Source of the DNA: CAYJWL01 sp964373855
Lineage (GTDB): Bacteria; Patescibacteriota; Andersenbacteria; UBA10190
Length of the DNA stretch: 20,970 nt
Assembly: GCA_964373855.1 (NCBI GenBank)
Contig: CAYJWL010000014.1
Location: forward strand, 1-20,970
Direction: 5' to 3'
Part shown: piece after piece, positions 13,061 through 18,582 of the stretch
Position numbering within the stretch: the first letter of the stretch is position 1
How the letters are laid out: each line of letters opens with the position of its first letter
Notes under the pieces: generated by a model
What the model saw: only the letters and a program-made list of their open reading frames with translations
Database searches by the model: none
Told to the model about the DNA's origin: nothing
Program-made: the position numbers and the translations under genes

Positions 13061-14316
13061 GATTTATTACCTTTCTTCTTCGGGGAAAACAGCGCTGAAA
13101 GGGGGTCATCGCCTATGTTGGCGATAGTTAAGTTCGGAACATCTTTGAGAACCTGGCCGCGCCAGGCTTCACGATGTTTATCGTCTTCGAGGGTGCTGGC
13201 AACAGATCTGATCCTTTCGCGCTCGCCCTGGCCGACACCCTTGAGCCTTTCTCTTTCTCTCGCGCCTTCGCCCTTACCTCGCGTGGCATCAGCCAGCCTC
13301 TCGTTTTCCGCAATGGCAGGCTGAATCATGGCCTGTCTGTAATCGGGTGGCAGTTCGAAGTGCTCTGTTTTCCAGTCAACAGAGCGGGCACACTCACCGA
13401 GCGAGTTCTCCCTGTCTCCGAATATACCGGCGCGGTGAAACACGTTTCCGGTGTCTCGTGCCAAGGCTTCAAAGAGATCTGCCTCAAATTCCATTTCATG
13501 GTCGAGCAGGTTGAAGAATTGTTTTCCGTGCTCATCCTTTCCGGTCTCTCCTAGTGTGTACTTTGTTGAGACAACCTGAATAACGGCTGCCCGAATGGCA
13601 TTTTCAACGGCCAATAGCAGCAGTTGCGCTGCTCTCGGCCCATTGAAGCTGTGTCTCTCTTTATGAGGCAAGTCCTCCCTGTAAAGGCTATCTTTGATCT
13701 CACATGTTTTTGTAAGATCAATTTCCTTTCTCTCGTCTCTCACTTCTTCCCTAGCAAATCCCTCAATGTTAGTGAAAAGCTTTGTAACATTAGGAGATAA
13801 TCCCAAGAAGAAGGTTGTGTCCACATCGATTGGAACAGATTTCGTTTCTTCTTCTTCATTCCCACTTTTCTTTTTTACCTGCCGCGTAAACACTGTAGTT
13901 TCCCTGATAGGTGTTATCAGGATTGATGTTGGTACTCGGGCGGCGGTGAAGAACCAAGGGCAGAGTACAACAAAGTCCACGCAGAACAGGCCGCGACTTC
14001 CGCCCCTCGCCAGCATGCTGACGAGGTTAATGTCTGTCTCTTTAGCAAAGGAGCGGGTGACAAAGGAGCCGAGGGGGGACGAGAAGAACAGGACAGTTAT
14101 CATCTCATCCGTTCGAATCTTTTTCACCCACTGATAGAGAACGTAGACCAGGAAGAGGGCTGCGTTCACGAACAAAACAACCATGAGCACTTTTGCGGGC
14201 AGTCCCTCGGCGCGGCCGGACATCATGGCCAACACGATGAGGCCGGCCTCAATAAGACTGAGGATAACGATACTCACAACCATGGCAACAATCTGCTTTC
14301 GAACCGGCTCTCTCAT
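13057..14316 (-). CDS. SPFH/band-7-like membrane protein
   Basis: A 419-residue protein with two N-terminal helices (about 8-32 and 41-64). The segment at 161-187 (VPIDVDTTFFLGLSPNVTKL and then FTNIEGF) resembles the SPFH-domain strand and turn usually written VxVDVxxxFxVxDPxxFLFNVEGF. Further on are an AVENAIRAAV helix at 236-245, a charged helix at about 330-372 rich in Arg/Glu/Gly (GARERERLKGVGQGERERIR), as in flotillin-type tails, and a lysine-rich C-terminus. SPFH proteins form ring or cage oligomers on membranes and organise proteases or secretion machinery. It has a consensus promoter and AAAGGAG six bases before the ATG. The family call rests on pattern only; a profile search would settle it. 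Confidence 0.55.
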   Translation of the reverse strand: MREPVRKQIVAMVVSIVILSLIEAGLIVLAMMSGRAEGLPAKVLMVVLFVNAALFLVYVLYQWVKKIRTDEMITVLFFSSPLGSFVTRSFAKETDINLVSMLARGGSRGLFCVDFVVLCPWFFTAARVPTSILITPIRETTVFTRQVKKKSGNEEEETKSVPIDVDTTFFLGLSPNVTKLFTNIEGFAREEVRDERKEIDLTKTCEIKDSLYREDLPHKERHSFNGPRAAQLLLLAVENAIRAAVIQVVSTKYTLGETGKDEHGKQFFNLLDHEMEFEADLFEALARDTGNVFHRAGIFGDRENSLGECARSVDWKTEHFELPPDYRQAMIQPAIAENERLADATRGKGEGARERERLKGVGQGERERIRSVASTLEDDKHREAWRGQVLKDVPNLTIANIGDDPLSALFSPKKKGNKS

Positions 14317-14386
14317 TGTTTTCTCCTTTATTCAGTTGGAAAAGGGCTGCCAGAACGCCCGGAAAAGACATGACAAGACTTTGCTA

Positions 14387-14415
14387 TATATACACAAATT
14401 ATGAGATTATGTCAA
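14387..14415 (-). promoter_or_regulatory. consensus promoter of the minus-strand membrane operon
   Basis: On the minus strand TTGACA (14410-14415) is followed after exactly 17 bases by TATATA (14387-14392). Transcription would start near 14380, with a leader of about 65 bases ending in AAAGGAG before ATG 14316. It is the best sigma-70-type promoter in the window and starts ten bases after the end of tRNA-Leu on the same strand. Confidence 0.75.
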
Positions 14416-14424
14416 CTTATTCTG

Positions 14425-14506
14425 TGCGGATGAGAGGACTCGAACCTCCATGGGTTGCCCCACATGGTCCTAAGCCATGCGCCTTTACCAATTAGGCTAC
14501 ATCCGC
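14425..14506 (-). tRNA. tRNA-Leu (anticodon TAG)
   Basis: The minus strand folds into an 82-base class II tRNA. The acceptor stem GCGGATG/CATCCGC is perfect, the D-arm is GCCTAATTGGTAAAGGC, the anticodon stem CATGG/CCATG carries loop CTTAGGA with anticodon TAG, a variable arm TGGG-GCAA-CCCA is present, and the T-arm is GGAGG-TTCGAGT-CCTCT. The long variable arm and discriminator A agree with leucine. CCA is not encoded. Confidence 0.95.
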
Positions 14507-14527
14507 TTGCGCTTTAACTAAGGGTAG

Positions 14528-14556
14528 AATGTAAAGCGAAAAGCGTAAAACGACAA
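14528..14556 (-). promoter_or_regulatory. possible promoter of tRNA-Leu
   Basis: On the minus strand TTGTCG (14551-14556) and TACATT (14528-14533) are 17 bases apart and lie 21 bases before the tRNA. Each box matches four of six consensus positions. The surrounding stretch is low in complexity (AAAGCGAAAAGCGTAAAACG on the plus strand), which weakens the call. Confidence 0.35.
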
Positions 14557-14583
14557 TGCTAAACGCAAAACACGCAGGAGGCG

Positions 14584-15684
14584 CTATGTCGTCTGCCGGG
14601 CCAGACTCGAGCGCGAAATTGCAGAATCAATCGGGATTCGCAGGGCTTGCGGGTAGTGGTAGAGCTGCTCGTATTCCTTCAGCAGTCTTTTCCATTGGAA
14701 ATGCTTTCTGGCTCGCTTTTGAGCGGCTGCAGCCAACTGCTTTTGCGTGTGATTGTGAGTGGTCAGGAGCTGAAGATATGCTCTTGCGTCTTCTCCTTGC
14801 AGTGCAGATACCAGAATGCCGGCTGCGCCAAGGGCCTCGGTATGCAAGGGCGCATTAACGGCCAGGATCGGTTTGCCTGCTGCCATAGCGCATAGCAGAA
14901 ACGCGCGGTGCTTCGCTGATCTACCAACTATGACAGCGCTGGAATGTTGTATGAGTGAAATCAATGCTCGTTCGCCGTTGTCGGTAATGATTTTCACATT
15001 CCTGTTTGATGGTTTGTACTTTCCAGATGGCCCAGCGCCAACAAGGACCATCTTTTTCTTTGTTTGTGAGGATGTATGCAGTTCAATCAGATGTTTTGCC
15101 TCTTGGTTGTCGGATGCGAAAGCAACAACGTATTGCCCTTTGCGCAAATTCCAGTGGGCGGCGGGAATGGGAGCGAGATTACTGGTCAAGTATCCATCGG
15201 GTAGATACCGGGCAATCAGACCATAGGTATGAAACAGGCCGTACTGCACATATCTGCTTGGTGTAGTAATAACATCAAACGCATGTGCGGCGCGGCGGGC
15301 TAAGTATCTGACAGATTTGCTGGATTTCCTTGGGAGGGACGAGATGGTCCACAGGTAGGTCGCTTTTGGCAAAAAAGGAGCGAGCCAGATGAGCAGAGCA
15401 ACCGGCCAGCTATGTACATGGATAACATCGGGACGCAGCCGCCACAGAGATACAATGCCCGTTAAAGCCTGCAGCCAGCCGCTTTCGTTTCGCACATAAG
15501 GGTAGATAAGCTTAGCTCCGGCAAATGTGCGAAATCGGCTCTTGGCGTATGAAGCGGAGCAGGTAACGGCAACTTCATGGCCGGCAGCGGCAAGTAAGCC
15601 CGCCAGGATTTCTACTCGTTTTTCGTCCGAGTCGTTGTATGTATGGGCAGGAACTCCTTTTTGGCCTATAAAGAGAATTTTCAT
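14584..15684 (-). CDS. GT4-type glycosyltransferase with altered donor-site motif
   Basis: A 366-residue GT-B fold protein from ATG 15684 (MKILFIGQKGVPA). The N-terminal half has the glycine-rich first loop, RPDVIHVHSWP at 84-94 and TTPSRYVQ near 140-147; the C-terminal half has MVLVGAGPSG at 212-221 and AMAAGKPILAV at 266-276. GT4 enzymes transfer sugars from nucleotide donors to growing glycans. The usual E-x7-E pair ahead of AMAAGKP is missing: the second glutamate is Cys265. The frame stays open upstream to 15753, but that adds 23 residues without homology. No Shine-Dalgarno sequence is seen. It is followed on the same strand by tRNA-Leu. A surface-glycan role together with the O-antigen-ligase-type protein at the window start is possible. 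Confidence 0.8.
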   Translation of the reverse strand: MKILFIGQKGVPAHTYNDSDEKRVEILAGLLAAAGHEVAVTCSASYAKSRFRTFAGAKLIYPYVRNESGWLQALTGIVSLWRLRPDVIHVHSWPVALLIWLAPFLPKATYLWTISSLPRKSSKSVRYLARRAAHAFDVITTPSRYVQYGLFHTYGLIARYLPDGYLTSNLAPIPAAHWNLRKGQYVVAFASDNQEAKHLIELHTSSQTKKKMVLVGAGPSGKYKPSNRNVKIITDNGERALISLIQHSSAVIVGRSAKHRAFLLCAMAAGKPILAVNAPLHTEALGAAGILVSALQGEDARAYLQLLTTHNHTQKQLAAAAQKRARKHFQWKRLLKEYEQLYHYPQALRIPIDSAISRSSLARQTT

Positions 15685-15732
15685 AGCAATTTTACCAAAG
15701 GTAACTGCAGACTGTAGCATAGGCGGTCTTGC

Positions 15733-15763
15733 TTGACAAGGGGTGAAGATCATGCAATATAGG
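15733..15763 (+). promoter_or_regulatory. promoter candidate for the coiled-coil/lipoprotein pair
   Basis: A perfect TTGACA (15733-15738) is followed by AATATAGG (15756-15763), offering a -10 box at 17 bases (AATATA) or 19 bases (TATAGG). It lies in the gap between the divergent glycosyltransferase and the gene at 15842, giving a leader of about 70 bases. Confidence 0.5.
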
Positions 15764-15841
15764 TAAGTTCGAGAAGGTGGCTATTCTGTAGGTGATTGCA
15801 GTTTTGGCAATTGAATACTTCTCTACTAGTAGGGGAAACAA

Positions 15842-17326
15842 ATGTCATTGAGAAAGTTCCGGAGTCTGATCAGCACGCTCAAAGCGATTCGGAGCAGCGG
15901 CGCATGTACTGTGGACCGCGAGGAACTGGAGCGCGCTGAAAGGGCAAAGACGCTTGCGGAGAGACACAATCGCTTGATCGTGATTATCAGGCAGATGCTG
16001 GTTGAAGCGAAGGTGTCAATCAAACTGCCGTCTGAAGTGGCGTTGGAGGATGAAGATATGCCGGCCAGCACGTTTGCCGGCAGGATGAAGAAATTCGAGC
16101 AGATCCTGTTGGATCTGCTGCGACAGCGTGGCCACGAACAGAAGGAGGACGCAATCATGCAGACCGGGAAAAACGAGCAGAAACTTAGAGGTGGGTTAGG
16201 AACAGACGCTGATCCAGAGCTGAAGCCGTTGTTTGTACCACCGAAAGGCAAGGAAGAAGGGGCAAGCCCCGAGCTTGAAAATCGAGAGAGGGCCCATATG
16301 GCTGGTCGCTGCGTGGCTCTCTACTACCGGCTGCGGGAGCATGCTTCCGGGCAGTGCCCGGATCTTGGTACAGCCAAAGTTGAAAGGAGGCTCTTCCTCG
16401 CGCGGTCTGACGAGGAGTTAAACAAGCTTCACCAATTACTTGATGGCCGGTGCAAGCAATATGCGCCGGTTGTCTACAAGTCACTGGTGGAGCGGGTGCT
16501 CAAAGCGTTACCGCGCGCCGGTGAGCTTGGGCTGGCGGATAATCAGCGTCAATTTGTCGCTGATTTACGTGCGATGGACAGCGCTTACCAAAAGGAAAAT
16601 CTCATACGAAGTCAGTCACGCCAGTTTGTGAGGGATTTTCTGGCTGCGTGTGAATCGGCTGCGGTGGATGAGGCTATTGGCGCCTTGTTACAATCGCCGA
16701 GCCAGCCATCCCCAGTACCAACTCTAAGACCAATTCAGGCAATTGATCAGGAGGCGAATGAGTCTCCCGGAGAGTTCGAGAACGGACAAGAACCAGTGCA
16801 AGGGAAAGAGGAACACCTTCCGCCAGTTGTGGCGGTGGATAATCCGGAAATCAATCCTGCTAAGGAGACAAGTGCCATGGCTTCTGCAGAGTCAGCTCCG
16901 GACGATTCGACTGTGGTCGCATTGTTGAAGGAGCAACTCAACTCAGTCAAAGACGACCTTAAGAAGGCTGAACGAGAGCGCGACATTTGCCGCGACAAGG
17001 CACGCGACTACGATTCTCTCAAGGACATGTGGGAGCGTGACCATCCCGAGGCTGCGGGAAAACCCCAGCTCGATGCTGGGGGTCTGACCATTCTCTTCAA
17101 GCGTCTGCAAGAGATGGTCCCGCAAAGCAAGGTTGAGGAGGCGCGCGCTGAATGCCCGAAGGCAGTTAGCGAGAAGCTCGCCACCTTTGAAAAGGAGAAG
17201 AAGAAGCTGGAGGACGACCTCAAGCTGGCACAGCGTCGTTGGTGGATGCCTTGGGCTTTGGGCATCTCGGCTGCCATCCACATCATTGCCCTCATCGATT
17301 TCCTCGTTTGGAAATTTGGCGGTTAG
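15842..17326 (+). CDS. C-terminally anchored coiled-coil protein, unknown family
   Basis: A 494-residue protein I cannot assign. The first 300 residues are mostly charged and helical (MSLRKFRSLISTLKAIR, DREELERAERAKTLAERHNR), the middle (about 285-355) is low-complexity and acidic, and two coiled-coil stretches follow at about 358-400 (VALLKEQLNSVKDDLKKAERERD) and 430-466. One membrane helix (about 468-490, MPWALGISAAIHIIALIDFLVW) ends three residues before the C-terminus, so the bulk should face the cytoplasm as a tail-anchored protein. AGGGG lies seven bases before the ATG, and a TTGACA promoter is upstream. The lipoprotein gene follows after 53 bases. It could link a cytoplasmic partner to the envelope; that is speculation. 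Confidence 0.65.
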   Translation: MSLRKFRSLISTLKAIRSSGACTVDREELERAERAKTLAERHNRLIVIIRQMLVEAKVSIKLPSEVALEDEDMPASTFAGRMKKFEQILLDLLRQRGHEQKEDAIMQTGKNEQKLRGGLGTDADPELKPLFVPPKGKEEGASPELENRERAHMAGRCVALYYRLREHASGQCPDLGTAKVERRLFLARSDEELNKLHQLLDGRCKQYAPVVYKSLVERVLKALPRAGELGLADNQRQFVADLRAMDSAYQKENLIRSQSRQFVRDFLAACESAAVDEAIGALLQSPSQPSPVPTLRPIQAIDQEANESPGEFENGQEPVQGKEEHLPPVVAVDNPEINPAKETSAMASAESAPDDSTVVALLKEQLNSVKDDLKKAERERDICRDKARDYDSLKDMWERDHPEAAGKPQLDAGGLTILFKRLQEMVPQSKVEEARAECPKAVSEKLATFEKEKKKLEDDLKLAQRRWWMPWALGISAAIHIIALIDFLVWKFGG

Positions 17327-17379
17327 GGTGTGGGCTATACTGAATTGACTATTCACCAATCTCTGAAAGGGAGGTAGTG

Positions 17380-18354
17380 ATGATTCGAATTGTGTGTGTT
17401 TTGGCAATGCTAGCTCTTCTACCTGGGTGCCGCTATGTGTTCGGAGACGATAAAGCTTCGAAGGGACAGCAGGGACAGACCTCGACACCAGGCCCGTCCC
17501 CTGCCCCAGCGCAGACCGCGCCTACCCCGGCACCCATTGTGCCCCCTCCAGTTACGGCGCCTGCTCCCACCACTCCGCAGGCCCCGGCAGCTCCAACTGC
17601 GCCGCCGGCGCAGGCAACACCAGCACCAGCTGCACCAACGGTGCCAGTTGTCGCCCCCTCGCCGGCGACAGTCGTGCCTGCTCCGTCGTCAACAGTGCCT
17701 AGTGGAAGCACGCCAGGAGACACTACCCTTGACAGGCTTGCTAGGGGGCTTGAGGATACCAACAGAAACGTGGCAGGTCTTACCTCGAATGTTAACGCTC
17801 TTACTCTAGCGGTAGGCCAGCAAAACACAAATATCGGGAATTTGACCACGGCCATTGGTCAGACAAATACCAGACTTGATCAATTGCCGGAGATCTGCAC
17901 TGCCCTCAAGGATCATAATGATCTCATTCGTCGGCATCTGGGCGGCACAGGGGGTAACGCATCATTCTCGAGAAGCACCCTGCCGGGTAACGTTCATGAA
18001 TGGAAAGAAGTTGCCGGGGCGATTAAAGACACAGCCCAGAACGTGCTGGAGACATTCGAGATCGTCGACAAGTTCCGCGGACGGGACAAAATCGACGACC
18101 TTGAGCGCAGGCTAAATAATCTCGAGATGCAACGGAGACGGGCGAAAATAGCTGTACCCGTGCAAAAACAGCATGGGCAGCTAGAAATGGAGCCTAAAAC
18201 AGAGACTCCCCCGGTGTGTCCAGCTGACAAGGACGCGCACAGTACGGGGCTCAAGGACGTCTATCCCAAGCGCCGCAGCCGATACACCATCTCCAAGTTG
18301 GAGGCAGAGGGGAGAGCCTTGCCACCCTACCACACGACGTGGCATGAGTGGTAA
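17380..18354 (+). CDS. proline-rich lipoprotein with coiled-coil segment, unknown family
   Basis: A 324-residue predicted lipoprotein: signal MIRIVCVLAMLALLPGC with the lipid cysteine at 17, then an extended Pro/Ala/Thr linker (about 30-118) of the type that spans a wall layer. A region with regular seven-residue spacing follows (about 125-170, LTSNVNALTLAVGQQNTNIG and on), as in trimeric fibre stalks, and then a charged helical part with ERRLNNLEMQRRR. The C-terminal 80 residues are basic and lack known motifs. GGGAGG (17369-17374) is five bases before ATG 17380, which is preferred over GTG 17377. A weak TATACT box at 17336-17341 might give separate transcription. A strong terminator closes the unit. 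Confidence 0.65.
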   Translation: MIRIVCVLAMLALLPGCRYVFGDDKASKGQQGQTSTPGPSPAPAQTAPTPAPIVPPPVTAPAPTTPQAPAAPTAPPAQATPAPAAPTVPVVAPSPATVVPAPSSTVPSGSTPGDTTLDRLARGLEDTNRNVAGLTSNVNALTLAVGQQNTNIGNLTTAIGQTNTRLDQLPEICTALKDHNDLIRRHLGGTGGNASFSRSTLPGNVHEWKEVAGAIKDTAQNVLETFEIVDKFRGRDKIDDLERRLNNLEMQRRRAKIAVPVQKQHGQLEMEPKTETPPVCPADKDAHSTGLKDVYPKRRSRYTISKLEAEGRALPPYHTTWHEW

Positions 18355-18386
18355 AGCTGGTAAAGTGGTTCTTTGATCCTGAAGCA

Positions 18387-18425
18387 ACGCCTGACACATT
18401 ATTATAAAGTGTGTTGGGCGTTTTT
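18387..18425 (+). terminator. intrinsic terminator after the lipoprotein gene
   Basis: ACGCCTGACACA (18387-18398) pairs with TGTGTTGGGCGT (18410-18421) over 12 positions with two G-T pairs, around an 11-base loop, and runs into five T. It lies 33 bases after the stop. Confidence 0.85.
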
Positions 18426-18490
18426 ATTCTCTTAAAAATCGGCTGGTGTCAGCGAGGTAAGACCTGCCATGCCCTGCCAGACGATTATGA

Positions 18491-18519
18491 TTGACGCCAG
18501 GACGTCTTCTTGGAATAGT
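18491..18519 (+). promoter_or_regulatory. possible promoter of the Clp ATPase gene
   Basis: TTGACG (18491-18496) and AATAGT (18514-18519) are 17 bases apart and lie between the terminator and the Clp start. No CIRCE-type heat-shock operator is visible nearby. The spacer contains GACG-CCAGGA-CGTC overlapping the -35 box, a short palindrome that might be an operator. Confidence 0.4.
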
Positions 18520-18552
18520 TGTTCAAGTCTAAGGGCATCAATCTTTACTGAT

Positions 18553-18578
18553 TACCAATTACTAGGTACCAATTACTA
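18553..18578 (+). repeat. tandem 12-base direct repeat before the Clp gene
   Basis: TACCAATTACTA occurs at 18553-18564 and again at 18567-18578, separated by GG. The second copy ends four bases before the ATG at 18583 and occupies the place of a ribosome binding site, which is otherwise missing. Confidence 0.7.
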
Positions 18579-18582
18579 ATAT

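Noticed and set aside
13115..14134. Plus-strand open frames of up to 146 codons
   Set aside because: They are antisense to the SPFH-like gene, which has promoter, ribosome binding site and an ATGA-coupled neighbour on the minus strand.
16943..17855. Minus-strand open frames of 181 and 140 codons
   Set aside because: They are antisense to the coiled-coil and lipoprotein genes; the second is only the reverse of the Pro/Ala repeat linker.
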